A stretch of 64,000 bases of DNA from IMG/VR virus record IMGVR_UViG_3300018414_000007, positions 17,107-81,106 of that record; one strand, written 5' to 3'. This document shows positions 22,748-31,436 of this stretch, in pieces. A program made the translations under genes and the position numbers. Positions within the stretch are counted from its first letter, which is position 1. Every line of letters starts with the position of its first letter. Source of the DNA: a virus. The notes under the pieces are model-generated. The model did not search any database. It saw only the letters and a program-made list of their open reading frames with translations, and had not been told where the DNA came from.

Positions 22748-23558
22748 AATTCCTACTTATCGTCCACAAGTAAGAAGTAGACATCCTTCACATAATGGAT
22801 TAAGGACATTATTAGCTAAATTACCTTTTAAATCTTTAATTAGATTTGGAAGTACTACCGAAGTAAATGATGGTATAAAAAGAGTAGAACTTAATTCTCC
22901 TGAAGCTATTAGAAAAAGTAGTAATAAACTACTTATGAAACAAAGCTTCTCTGAAGGTAATGTTAAAACAGCAGATTGGACTAATCAAGTTGCTAATGTA
23001 CCTGCAATTACAGAAAACTGGAAATATAAGTGTGTAATCAAAAAGCATTTTGGTAGTAGAGGTGAAGGTAATACTTTAGTATCTACTCAAAAGGAGTTTG
23101 ATTTGTTTATGAAGGGTAAAAGTGCTTCTGAATATATATTTGAGAGATTCTATAATTATGATAGAGAATACAGACTTCATGTAAATGAAGATGGTTGTTA
23201 TTATACTTGTAGAAAAGCATTAAAATCAGATACTCCAGAAAGCTCTAAATGGTTTAAAAATGATAGTAATTGTGTTTGGTATTTAGAAACTAATCCAAGC
23301 TTTGATAAACCAGTAAATTGGGATAGTGTTGTTAGTCAGAGTGTTAAAGCTCTTAAAGCAGTAGGATTAGACTTTGGAGCAGTTGATTTGAGAATTCAAT
23401 CAGCTAAAGATTCAAAAGGTAGAGTTAGGGAAGATCCTGACTTTATTGTAATTGAAATTAATAGTGCTCCAAGTTTGAATGATAGTGAAAGTATTGTATT
23501 TGCTAAATACTTAGAAGTACTTCCTACCATGTTAAAGAAAAAGTTTTTAAAAAGTTAA
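22614..23558 (+). CDS. ATP-grasp ligase (amidoligase cluster)
   Basis: The 314-residue protein has ATP-grasp hallmarks: a strand with VIKKHFGSRGEGN (phosphate-binding loop), FERFYNYDREYRLHV, FGAVDLRI and the metal-binding DFIVIEINSAPSL. ATP-grasp enzymes activate a carboxylate as acyl-phosphate and join it to an amine. The first 60 residues are basic and disordered. It begins a run of amidoligase-type genes. The start follows an A-rich leader; the 134-nt overlap upstream is odd but plausible. Confidence 0.85.
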   Translation: MTAVLKKKVVIKSLTTESPKTGLKVQSKISTKVSTSNTHPVQTSKIPTYRPQVRSRHPSHNGLRTLLAKLPFKSLIRFGSTTEVNDGIKRVELNSPEAIRKSSNKLLMKQSFSEGNVKTADWTNQVANVPAITENWKYKCVIKKHFGSRGEGNTLVSTQKEFDLFMKGKSASEYIFERFYNYDREYRLHVNEDGCYYTCRKALKSDTPESSKWFKNDSNCVWYLETNPSFDKPVNWDSVVSQSVKALKAVGLDFGAVDLRIQSAKDSKGRVREDPDFIVIEINSAPSLNDSESIVFAKYLEVLPTMLKKKFLKS

Positions 23559-23570
23559 TATAAAAGAATA

Positions 23571-24383
23571 ATGAATAAACATAAAAATTTTAAAGTATTT
23601 GTAGTAGGATTTAATACTGGCTACGCTAGGTGGATACAAGGTGAACTTGCTAAAAATATGAAAGAGGCTGATGTTGTTCTGTTTACAGGGGGAGAAGATA
23701 TTTCTCCCTCTTTATACGGAGAAACAGCTGGAAGACATACATTTCCCTATGATAGACCAAATGGTCAATTACCTTTAAGAGATGAATTTGAGGTAAGGAA
23801 TTATAAAGAAGCGTTAGAGTTAGGTAAACCTATGTGGGGTACTTGTAGAGGTGCTCAATTGTTATGTGCTTTAGCTGGTGGTAAATTAGTACAGGATATG
23901 AGTCATCATAGTTCTCATAAATTGTATTTCTATGATAATGAGTATGAGTGTGTAAGTAATACTTTACATCACCAAATGCAATATCCTTACACTATGAAAG
24001 ATGGTGAAGACTATAAAATCTTAGCTCATGCTATAGGTCAGAGCCCTTACTTCTTAGATGGTAATGATAAACCTCTTATTATGCCTGAAACAGTGAAAAA
24101 ACAAGGATATGCTAAACCTCTTATTAAAGAACCAGAGTTTGTATATTATCCTAAAATTAAATCTTTAGGTATACAAGGACATCCTGAAATGATGTCTACT
24201 AATAGTGATATGGTTTTAGTATGTCATGCATTTTTAAATCTTTTGATAGAGGATAAGTTAAATGATGCTCTCCTTTTAAATATTCCTGTTAAATCTATTA
24301 TAAGTAGAGCTTGGGATTTTAATTTTACAAAAGAAGAAAATGCATTATTAAATCAAATTAAAGAAGTCCCTATCGAGGTATAA
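23571..24383 (+). CDS. Class I glutamine amidotransferase / peptidase C26-like protein
   Basis: The 270-residue protein has a nucleophile elbow GTCRGAQLLCALAGGKLVQD with Cys in the right place, an early VVLFTGGEDISPSLYGE, and a late SLGIQGHPEM carrying the His and Glu of the triad. The closest type is gamma-glutamyl-gamma-aminobutyrate or gamma-glutamyl hydrolase (C26). In this cluster it may hydrolyse or supply glutamine-derived groups for the ligases. Confidence 0.85.
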   Translation: MNKHKNFKVFVVGFNTGYARWIQGELAKNMKEADVVLFTGGEDISPSLYGETAGRHTFPYDRPNGQLPLRDEFEVRNYKEALELGKPMWGTCRGAQLLCALAGGKLVQDMSHHSSHKLYFYDNEYECVSNTLHHQMQYPYTMKDGEDYKILAHAIGQSPYFLDGNDKPLIMPETVKKQGYAKPLIKEPEFVYYPKIKSLGIQGHPEMMSTNSDMVLVCHAFLNLLIEDKLNDALLLNIPVKSIISRAWDFNFTKEENALLNQIKEVPIEV

Positions 24384-24384
24384 A

Positions 24385-25014
24385 ATGAAAGAAGTAACAA
24401 TAGATAATATATTAGAGATTTTAAAAGAAGATATAGCAGGTTTAACTGAAGATAATAGAGAATCTACTATAGAAAAAATACAGTCTTATTTAATTAAATT
24501 TAGTTTCTTAACAAAAATTCCAAATATATTATTTGTTTATGGAAGCTTAAGAAAAGGAGAATTTAATTTTAAAAAGATTCAAGAAACTTTTGGGGAAAAT
24601 AGTATAATACATCTTTATCCTACAAGAGCAGATTATATGACTCTTTATGATTTAGGTGATTATCCTGTAATGATGAAGGCTAAAGGAACTTATCATACAT
24701 TTGGTGAATTAGTTTACTGTACTGATGAAGTAGTTGAAGTTATTAAACAAATGGAGTTAGAAGCAGGTTATCTATATGATACTTGTAATATATGGATTGA
24801 AAATAATAATAATCCATCTACAAAATATAGATTAATAAGTGTTCCTACTTATGTAGCAGGACCTCGCCTTAAAGATAAAATTTTCTTAAATCCAAGTACA
24901 TATCCAAGAATTACTTGTGGAGACTGGAAAAAGTATTTAAAATCTGTAGAAATAGAAGATACAAGAACTGATTTAGAAAAATTGCAAGAATCTTATTTTG
25001 GTTATTGCTACTAA
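24385..25014 (+). CDS. Gamma-glutamylcyclotransferase-like protein
   Basis: The 209-residue protein has the GGCT signature NILFVYGSLRKGEFNF followed by a beta-barrel (YMTLYDLGDYPVMMKAKGTY, FGELVYC) and an acidic pair in QMELEAGYLYD, where the family keeps its catalytic Glu. These enzymes cyclise and remove gamma-glutamyl groups. The first 50 residues are a helical extension. It starts one base after the preceding stop. Confidence 0.85.
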   Translation: MKEVTIDNILEILKEDIAGLTEDNRESTIEKIQSYLIKFSFLTKIPNILFVYGSLRKGEFNFKKIQETFGENSIIHLYPTRADYMTLYDLGDYPVMMKAKGTYHTFGELVYCTDEVVEVIKQMELEAGYLYDTCNIWIENNNNPSTKYRLISVPTYVAGPRLKDKIFLNPSTYPRITCGDWKKYLKSVEIEDTRTDLEKLQESYFGYCY

Positions 25015-25029
25015 ATTAAATATATATAA

Positions 25030-25869
25030 ATGAAAATAAAAATTGATAATTGGAAAATAGGTTCTGATCCAGAAGTTTTCCTTCATAATAAAAGTACAAA
25101 AGAAGTAGTATCTGCAATTCCCTTTATTCCGGGAGATAAACATGATCCATACCAAATACCTACATTACCAGAGGGTCATATGATTCAAACTGATAATATA
25201 ATGGTAGAGTATTGTTTACCTCCTACAAGTGATTATAGGGCTTTAATTAAGTCTTTTAGAGACTGTATAGCATATACTAATAATACTATACCAAGTGAAT
25301 TAGAAGTGGTTGTTAAAGCTTCTGCAAATGTAAGTGAACAATACTTACAAGATGAACAAGCTAAAAGATTTGGATGTGATCCAGATTTTAATGCTTGGAC
25401 AGATGATTTAAACAATCCTCCTAATAGTGATACTAATCTTAGAACTTGTGGTGGTCATATCCATATTGGCTATGATAATCCAGACTATGAACTTTCAAAG
25501 AAATTAATTAAAGCGTTAGATATATTTTTAGGTGTTCCATCTATTCTTTTAGATCCTGATAAAGATAGAAAGAAAATGTATGGTAAAGCTGGTGCACATA
25601 GGTTAAAAACTTATGGTGTAGAATATAGAGGTTTATCTAATTTCTGGTTGGCAGAAGAAGAATTAACTCAGTTAGTATTTAATGGAGTTAGAATGGCCAT
25701 TGCTATGATTAATAGTTCTGAATCTTACTTAGATAAGATGAGTGATACATTACAGTTAAAGATTCAAACTTGTATTAATACAGGAGACGAAGAGTTAGCT
25801 CAACAACTTGTACATCAACTTAGTTTATCTAGTTTATTGGCTGGTTCTACTAAAGTATATATTGACTAA
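25030..25869 (+). CDS. Amidoligase, COOH-NH2 ligase type 2 (phiEco32-like)
   Basis: The 279-residue protein has KIGSDPEVFLHN at the start and CGGHIHIGYDNPDYELSKKL centrally, matching phage phiEco32-type amidoligases with a glutamine-synthetase-like fold. Arg and Glu residues in YGVEYRGLSNFW probably line the active site. It should form an amide from a carboxylate and an amine with ATP. A strong stem with a terminator-like 3' half follows the gene. Confidence 0.85.
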   Translation: MKIKIDNWKIGSDPEVFLHNKSTKEVVSAIPFIPGDKHDPYQIPTLPEGHMIQTDNIMVEYCLPPTSDYRALIKSFRDCIAYTNNTIPSELEVVVKASANVSEQYLQDEQAKRFGCDPDFNAWTDDLNNPPNSDTNLRTCGGHIHIGYDNPDYELSKKLIKALDIFLGVPSILLDPDKDRKKMYGKAGAHRLKTYGVEYRGLSNFWLAEEELTQLVFNGVRMAIAMINSSESYLDKMSDTLQLKIQTCINTGDEELAQQLVHQLSLSSLLAGSTKVYID

Positions 25870-25881
25870 TTAAAGAAACTT

Positions 25882-25950
25882 AAGAGTAGTGATAGCCTTG
25901 AGTTCGCTTTAGTTACTAATTTATTGGTAGCCTCCGGCTATCCTACTTTT
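25882..25950 (+). terminator. Terminator/antiterminator-like stem after amidoligase 1
   Basis: Bases 25882-25897 pair with 25936-25950 (15 bp, one bulge). A competing hairpin GGTAGCC (25926-25932) with GGCTATC (25936-25942) ends in TACTTTT, like an intrinsic terminator. The two folds cannot coexist, so this may be an attenuator. Confidence 0.5.
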
Positions 25951-25968
25951 AAATTAAATAAAACAAAT

Positions 25969-25989
25969 ATGTGTGGATTAATATTTTGA
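25969..25989 (+). pseudogene. Orphaned start of class II glutaminase (MCGLIF-stop)
   Basis: ATG TGT GGA TTA ATA TTT TGA encodes MCGLIF and stops. Class II glutaminases begin MCGI/MCGL, and the nearby GATase lacks this start. TGTGGATTAAT (25972-25982) reappears as TGTGGCTTAAT (26628-26638) at the GATase Cys. A second decoy start ATGTGTGGATTA lies at 25989. This looks like the 5' end of the GATase gene cut off by the HNH insertion. Confidence 0.6.
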
Positions 25990-26015
25990 TGTGTGGATTA
26001 TATTCACTATCTTTG
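25985..26015 (+). promoter_or_regulatory. Bacteroides-type promoter of HNH endonuclease 1
   Basis: TTTG (25985-25988), 19 bp spacer, TATCTTTG (26008-26015). With the -7 box centred at -7, +1 falls near 26019, two bases before the HNH ATG. The mRNA would be essentially leaderless. Confidence 0.65.
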
Positions 26016-26020
26016 TATTA

Positions 26021-26551
26021 ATGAAAATATGTAAAAAATGTAATGTTGAAAAATCTCTAGGAGAGTTTCACAAAGATAAAAGAACTAAGGATGGATTATA
26101 TAAATGGTGTAAATCTTGTAAAAAAGAGTATGATTTAATATACAGAAAAACAGATAAAATTCAAAATTTATATAAGTCTAAAGAGTATAGAAATAGAAAA
26201 AAGGAATATAAAAAATGGAGAGATATGACTGATCCAAGAGAACAACTTTTAATATCTGCTAAAGCTAGGGCTAAAAAGTATAATATACCTTTTAATTTAA
26301 CTATAGATGATATAGAATTAAGAGCTTATTGCCCTTTATTGGAAATTAAATTAGAAAGAAAACAATATGGAAAGGTGGGTTCATTTAATCCAAATTCCCC
26401 TTCTTTAGATAGAATAATTCCTAGTTTAGGTTATGTAAAAGGAAATATAGAGGTAATTTCAATGAAAGCAAATATAATGAAAAATAACGCAAGTATAGAA
26501 GAATTAAAAACATTTGCGAATAATATATTAAGGTGGTATGATTATGATTAA
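26021..26551 (+). CDS. HNH homing endonuclease 1
   Basis: The 176-residue protein has an N-terminal Cys4 finger (MKICKKCNVEKSLGEF, CKSCK) and a C-terminal HNH core: CPLLEIKLE, then SPSLDRIIPSLGYVKGNIEV, then SMKANIMKNNAS. Free-standing homing endonucleases cut intronless or uninserted alleles and spread by repair. It sits between the orphaned start and the body of a class II glutaminase, flanked by 11-bp imperfect repeats. A ten-residue-longer start falls inside the promoter, so the ATG at 26021 is used. Its N-terminal finger resembles that of the 38438 HNH. Confidence 0.88.
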   Translation: MKICKKCNVEKSLGEFHKDKRTKDGLYKWCKSCKKEYDLIYRKTDKIQNLYKSKEYRNRKKEYKKWRDMTDPREQLLISAKARAKKYNIPFNLTIDDIELRAYCPLLEIKLERKQYGKVGSFNPNSPSLDRIIPSLGYVKGNIEVISMKANIMKNNASIEELKTFANNILRWYDYD

Positions 26552-28142
26552 AATAATATTAATATTAGCATTTATAAATTATTTGCTATACTTCCTTAAT
26601 GGAAGAAAAAAGACTAATTTAGCTCTTTGTGGCTTAATTGGTTACTCTGGACAAGAGAACTATAATATAGACAAAATAAGGTTTCTAATGCTATGGAATA
26701 GTGTAGAAAGAGGTAAAGATGCTACAGGCATATATACCCCCTCAACAGGACTTATAAAAGATAATGAACCTGCTGGTAAGTTTCTATTTCAAAGTCATTT
26801 TAAAAAATTAGTTGATGATAATCAATTAATAGCTCATGTAAGAGCTAAAACAATTGGAGCAAATTTAGTTAAAAACGCTCATCCATTTGATGAAGAGAAT
26901 ATTGTATTAGCTCATAATGGTACTTTAGTTGACTATGTAGCGTTAGCATCCAAATATGATATGAAAGCTCTTAATTGGGATGTAGATTCTCAAGTATTAT
27001 CTTTTGGTATTAATAGAGCATTTAATGCTGAAACTACTTTAGATAACTTAAATATTGAAACTTTAAGTGAATATAAAGGTGCTGCTGCTTTACTATTTTA
27101 TAGTAAAAACTTAGATATGATATTTGTATTTAAGGATAAAGAGAGACCTTTATTTTATGGGTATGATCTTGATGGAGGAATGTATATGTCTTCTATTGAA
27201 GAGTCATTAAAAGCTGCAGGATTATTTGAAATTAAAGCGTTTACTGATAATACTTTGTATGCTATTGATCATGGTGAAATTGTAAAGACTTGGGTTTATA
27301 AAACCTATGCTGAACTTAATAAAACAGCTTATGTTGGTAAAGTTCGAGGGAGGGAACCAGGTCAGAGATTCCCAAAGTTAAAAAAAGGGGAAAGAGGAAT
27401 AGACATCACAAATGGAACCACTAAAGCATATTGGTTCTTAGATATGTGGCTATATTCTAATACCCAAACATGGAATCATCAAAGAGGAATCTATGGTAAG
27501 TTTGCTGAAATGAAAACTGGAAGGTTTTATTTAGTAACTGGATTCTATGCTGAAGATATAATGTTTGTTCAGGTAAAAGATGAGAATGGAAATGATGGAA
27601 TGGCAGCCTTAAGTTCATTTGATATAGATAGGTGTATTCCTCAACCTGAACAGTTATTTAGAATAACGGCTCCCCTTGTTGCTAAAAAGACAAAACAAAA
27701 ACTTTGGGAAAAAGGACAAATAGTTGAATTGATGAGTTATGATATAACAGAAGGATCAGTTTCTTTCTGGTCTGATTCAGAAAATGCAGAATACGAAATT
27801 CCTATGAAGTGTTGTAAACCATTAACACCTCAAGAAGTTATAGATTTCTGCTTAGAAACAGAAGATCCTAAAGATAAAGGAACTAAAGAACCATTACTTA
27901 TTCAACCCGCTCCTGAACCATCACCTTTTATAGAAAATACACCTGAGCCTGAACCTTTAGGAGATTTCATATCAACTCCAGTATTCTTGGGAGCTTTGGA
28001 ATTAATTGAAAGTGGATTAGGTAAATTAGAAGAAAAGTATGATGAAAATGGAGATTTAACCCCAGAAATTAATGCTATACGTATGGACATCACAAATTGC
28101 AAAGATAAGACATATCTTGACAACTTACTGGTACATAATTAA
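26538..28142 (+). CDS. Class II glutamine amidotransferase, 5' end displaced by HNH insertion
   Basis: The Ntn-hydrolase domain is clear: CGLIGYSGQENYN, RGKDATGIYTPSTG, IAHVRAKTIGAN, LAHNGTLVDY. Cys31 should be the N-terminal nucleophile, but here 30 residues precede it, including a hydrophobic stretch (IKIILILAFINYLLYFL). Intact relatives start MC. Either a leader is removed, an unusual bypass or RNA event joins MCGLI upstream, or the enzyme is inactive. The C-terminal half (about residues 280-534) is unknown with a Pro-rich linker near residue 460. It overlaps the HNH gene by 14 nt. Confidence 0.85.
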   Translation: MIMIKIILILAFINYLLYFLNGRKKTNLALCGLIGYSGQENYNIDKIRFLMLWNSVERGKDATGIYTPSTGLIKDNEPAGKFLFQSHFKKLVDDNQLIAHVRAKTIGANLVKNAHPFDEENIVLAHNGTLVDYVALASKYDMKALNWDVDSQVLSFGINRAFNAETTLDNLNIETLSEYKGAAALLFYSKNLDMIFVFKDKERPLFYGYDLDGGMYMSSIEESLKAAGLFEIKAFTDNTLYAIDHGEIVKTWVYKTYAELNKTAYVGKVRGREPGQRFPKLKKGERGIDITNGTTKAYWFLDMWLYSNTQTWNHQRGIYGKFAEMKTGRFYLVTGFYAEDIMFVQVKDENGNDGMAALSSFDIDRCIPQPEQLFRITAPLVAKKTKQKLWEKGQIVELMSYDITEGSVSFWSDSENAEYEIPMKCCKPLTPQEVIDFCLETEDPKDKGTKEPLLIQPAPEPSPFIENTPEPEPLGDFISTPVFLGALELIESGLGKLEEKYDENGDLTPEINAIRMDITNCKDKTYLDNLLVHN

Positions 28143-28152
28143 AGAATATATA

Positions 28153-29805
28153 ATGTTAGAAGAGATAAAAACAAAAGAAGAATTAAAAAACAAAAAAGAT
28201 TTTCTTTTAAAGAACCCATTTCATCCTAATAAGTTTATATACGCCGAAGAAGGAGAATCTCCTAAAGAGATTGTAATAATTAATGGAAGAGGATATGATG
28301 TAGATAAAAGTAATTTATCAGAAGATTTTTACCATCCTGGGTATTTCTTTTTGGCTGGAACAGGAGCAATGCTTGCGTTTGTTACTGCTACTAAAGCTAG
28401 AAGAGTGTTTGATCCAGAAAACCCTGAAACCTGGTGTCAAATAGTTTCTGAGTACAAACCTTCTAAAGAAAGGTATAAGAACGTTGAAACATCTGATTAT
28501 GAAACTTATAATGCTTCTCTTAAAAAGATTATTTCACAAGCTTATGGTGAATTAAAACCAGTATCTAATACAGAAGAGGAGTTATTAAACTTAAGTTTTG
28601 TAAAAGGAACTGTTAATCCTGATTTTTGGTTTCCTTTACAAGAAAAACAACATTTAGACAAGATGTTACCTTATAAAAAGTTTGAAAATATATATCACAA
28701 GGTTGATATAAATGATCTTGAGCATCAAATGAGATCTCAAGGATACCCAGAAGAAGAAATAAAGAAAAGAATAACAGAAGCTTTACAAAAGAATATTTTG
28801 TATGGTGTTGACTCTTTAACTTACACAGCTTTTGAAGGAATAAGATTTACATTTGGTGTTGAAATTGAGACTTGTATTGGAAGACTTGATGATGATCAAA
28901 TTAAATTTTTAAATGTTAAAGCAGTTCATGATGGTTCTCTAAGAGATAAAAATGGTAATACTCCTGGTGGAGAATATGTTACTGGTGTATTAACTGGAGA
29001 TGCTGGATTGACTCAATTAAGTGACTTATGTAGAGCTTTGTCTTCTAAATGTAGAGTAAATGCTCAGTGTGGAGTTCACGTTCATGCAGGAAGTTTAAAT
29101 TGGAATAGAGAAGATATTGTTTATTCTTATATTTTAGCAGAAATGTTAGAAGATGAGTTATTTATGATGCTTCCTAAATCAAGAAGAAGTAATACTTACT
29201 GTAGAAGATTAACTGAACTTACTTTAGATAAAGTTCCTTTGTTAAAAACAGCAGTTAGATCTGAATATAATATTCTTATAGATACAATCTATAATGATAT
29301 TTTGAAAGAAGTAACTCAAGTTAAAAATAAAGGTAAAATATATTCTGGAGTAGAAGAAGGAGTAGAAGAACCAATAATTGCTAGTGGGATTTATAACAGA
29401 GAAAAGCAACATCCAAATGGAGCTAAATGTGGTTATGATAAATCTGCACAAAGATATTGTTGGTTAAACTATGTTACTCTTATGTATAATACTAAAGGGG
29501 GTAAAAATAGTAACACTTTAGAGATTAGAAGTCATAGTGCTACAATGAATTTCAAAAAGATAAAGAATTGGATTAAGATTTTCTTTGCTTTTTGTAAGTA
29601 TGTAGAAACTAGTAAATCTAAGATTAGAAAAGGAAATGTAACTCTTGCTCATGTAATTAAAAAGGCATATCCTAAAACTGGAGATAAACTTCTTAAGTAT
29701 ATTGAAGAAAGAAAACAAGTGTTTAATTCTCATGATGAGTCTGTAGATTATGTAGAAATCTCAGAAGAAAGAAAGACTATAAAGGAGATAGTAGCAGCAG
29801 AATAA
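28153..29805 (+). CDS. Amidoligase (Amidoligase_2 family)
   Basis: The 550-residue protein has a 230-residue N-terminal region of unknown function and then the amidoligase core: FTFGVEIETCIGR, VKAVHDGSLRD, GGEYVTGVLTGDAGLTQL, CGVHVHAGSL and LEIRSHSATMNFKK. The family has a glutamine-synthetase-like fold and forms amide bonds in secondary metabolism or peptide tagging. An in-frame ATG at 28072 overlaps the preceding gene; 28153 is preferred. Its stop overlaps the next ATG (TAATG). Confidence 0.85.
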   Translation: MLEEIKTKEELKNKKDFLLKNPFHPNKFIYAEEGESPKEIVIINGRGYDVDKSNLSEDFYHPGYFFLAGTGAMLAFVTATKARRVFDPENPETWCQIVSEYKPSKERYKNVETSDYETYNASLKKIISQAYGELKPVSNTEEELLNLSFVKGTVNPDFWFPLQEKQHLDKMLPYKKFENIYHKVDINDLEHQMRSQGYPEEEIKKRITEALQKNILYGVDSLTYTAFEGIRFTFGVEIETCIGRLDDDQIKFLNVKAVHDGSLRDKNGNTPGGEYVTGVLTGDAGLTQLSDLCRALSSKCRVNAQCGVHVHAGSLNWNREDIVYSYILAEMLEDELFMMLPKSRRSNTYCRRLTELTLDKVPLLKTAVRSEYNILIDTIYNDILKEVTQVKNKGKIYSGVEEGVEEPIIASGIYNREKQHPNGAKCGYDKSAQRYCWLNYVTLMYNTKGGKNSNTLEIRSHSATMNFKKIKNWIKIFFAFCKYVETSKSKIRKGNVTLAHVIKKAYPKTGDKLLKYIEERKQVFNSHDESVDYVEISEERKTIKEIVAAE

Positions 29806-31397
29806 TGTGTTTATTAATCGCAGTAAAGTCAGGAGTAGATAAGTCTAGTGACATCCTCTTTGACGCTATAAGAACAGGAGCTACTACTAATACAGATGGA
29901 ATTGGGTATGCATTTAAAAAAAGCAAACAAAATAAAATTTGGATTAGTAAAGGTTTTCAAGATGTAGATAAATTCATTACAACTCTACAAAAGAAGCACT
30001 TAAAACCAGAAGATGAACTTATTGTTCATTTAAGAATTGGTAATAAGGGTGCTAAAACTGTTGAAATGAATCATCCATTTGTTATATCTGATGATGCTGA
30101 TACAATTTTATCTAATGATGAATATGTACAGCTTCCAGTACTTGCACATAATGGTACTTTTCATAGTTACTCCATAACTAATAGTCAACTATCAGATACA
30201 TTCTATTTTACTAAAGACTTTATGTCTATTCCAGAAATACAAAGTCTTCTGAAAAGAGATACAGATACTTTTAAAAGAATCTTTACTTCTACACTGGGAA
30301 TTAATAGACTAGCTCTATTATTCCCAGATAATACTCCACTAATAACACTTGGTAACTTTATTGAATCAGAAGGATATTTATTTTCTAATGAATCATATAA
30401 GAAAAAGGTGTATAATGTTGGAGGATATGAAAGTTGGGATGATGAAAGGTATGCTACTAGTCGTGGTGGTGGACAAAATATATCTGATGGATGTTGGCAA
30501 AATGGAGTGTACCACAGTGGAAGTAAATACCCAGTAACACATTCTAGTATTCCAATTAATACTCCACATAAAGATACTAAATGGTTAGATAGAGATGATG
30601 AAGATGAAGATGTTGTTATTGCTAATAAGAAGTTTTGTAAAGTAGGAGAAAGAAAAAGAGATGTTAGGGGCTTTTTACAAGCTGATCCTAAGTTTGATAT
30701 TATTCCTCCAACAACTCCATTTTGGTGTATATTTAACAAAGCTACTAAACAATGGTATGATTCAACTGAAGGAAATATAGCTTATGTACCTCGTGCATAT
30801 CCTGTTAATCAGTTTGATAGAACATTCTTTACTCCAACAGTATTTAACTATACTCATTTCACCTATTATAGTCCAATAGGAGATTCAATAAAAGGGATAA
30901 ATCCTACAAAAAGATATCGTATTTATAACTTTGATTCTAGAGATCCTAGAGGAGCTACTTCAAAAGGTGTACATTTAGTTAATGAAATAAATTCTTATAA
31001 AAATGGTGAACCTCTTTATGGTACAACTGTTAGATCTTTGTGGTTAACTACTGAATCTTTAGTAGAACTATTTATACCTCAGTTAGAATCACCAAAACTA
31101 ACATTAGCTTATAGAACTCTCTATAGACTTATGCATAGATTTAGCACCCCTTCTAAGAATTTAATGAATGCTACTGAGAAAGCTATCAGAGGAGCTGAAA
31201 AGAATGGAAAAGAATCTAATATTAACTTTAAGAATCAACAAGGATTAGAGTTATTAGGATTGAAGTTATTCTATAATTATTTATTAATAGACCTTCTTCC
31301 TTTTGATCAAGCTAGATTGAAATTTCTTGAAGTTCAAGATTTAACTCCAGACAATACAGTTTCTTATAAAGAAGCTTTAGAAGCATTAAATAATTAA
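29805..31397 (+). CDS. Class II glutamine amidotransferase 2
   Basis: The 530-residue protein begins MCLLIAVKSGVDKSSDILFD, with Cys2 as the expected Ntn nucleophile once Met is removed, and has TNTDGIGYAF, VHLRIGNKG and LAHNGTFHSY. It is thus an intact counterpart of the disrupted GATase upstream. The C-terminal region (after about residue 215) is Tyr/Arg-rich and unknown. It likely provides ammonia from glutamine to one of the amidoligases. Confidence 0.85.
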   Translation: MCLLIAVKSGVDKSSDILFDAIRTGATTNTDGIGYAFKKSKQNKIWISKGFQDVDKFITTLQKKHLKPEDELIVHLRIGNKGAKTVEMNHPFVISDDADTILSNDEYVQLPVLAHNGTFHSYSITNSQLSDTFYFTKDFMSIPEIQSLLKRDTDTFKRIFTSTLGINRLALLFPDNTPLITLGNFIESEGYLFSNESYKKKVYNVGGYESWDDERYATSRGGGQNISDGCWQNGVYHSGSKYPVTHSSIPINTPHKDTKWLDRDDEDEDVVIANKKFCKVGERKRDVRGFLQADPKFDIIPPTTPFWCIFNKATKQWYDSTEGNIAYVPRAYPVNQFDRTFFTPTVFNYTHFTYYSPIGDSIKGINPTKRYRIYNFDSRDPRGATSKGVHLVNEINSYKNGEPLYGTTVRSLWLTTESLVELFIPQLESPKLTLAYRTLYRLMHRFSTPSKNLMNATEKAIRGAEKNGKESNINFKNQQGLELLGLKLFYNYLLIDLLPFDQARLKFLEVQDLTPDNTVSYKEALEALNN

Positions 31398-31436
31398 AAT
31401 AAACTTGTAAATTAAAATAAAAAACATTAAATTTGT

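Noticed and set aside
26590-26604. Terminator after HNH 1
   Set aside because: CTTCC/GGAAG forms a short hairpin but it is followed by an A-run on the plus strand, so it is not an intrinsic terminator.
25983-26627. Group I or II intron carrying HNH 1
   Set aside because: Only about 40 bases before and 75 bases after the HNH ORF are non-coding, too little for an intron core, and no P7 or domain V-like elements were seen. The flanking repeats still leave some unusual joining possible.
30203-30739. 178-residue minus-strand ORF
   Set aside because: It is wholly antisense to a clear class II glutaminase gene, with Ser/Leu/Cys-rich composition typical of shadow frames.
31428-31435. Promoter-like TAAATTTG before the 31437 gene
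   Set aside because: The -33 position has CTTG rather than TTTG and the predicted start would be inside the ATG, so it is probably chance in an A/T leader.
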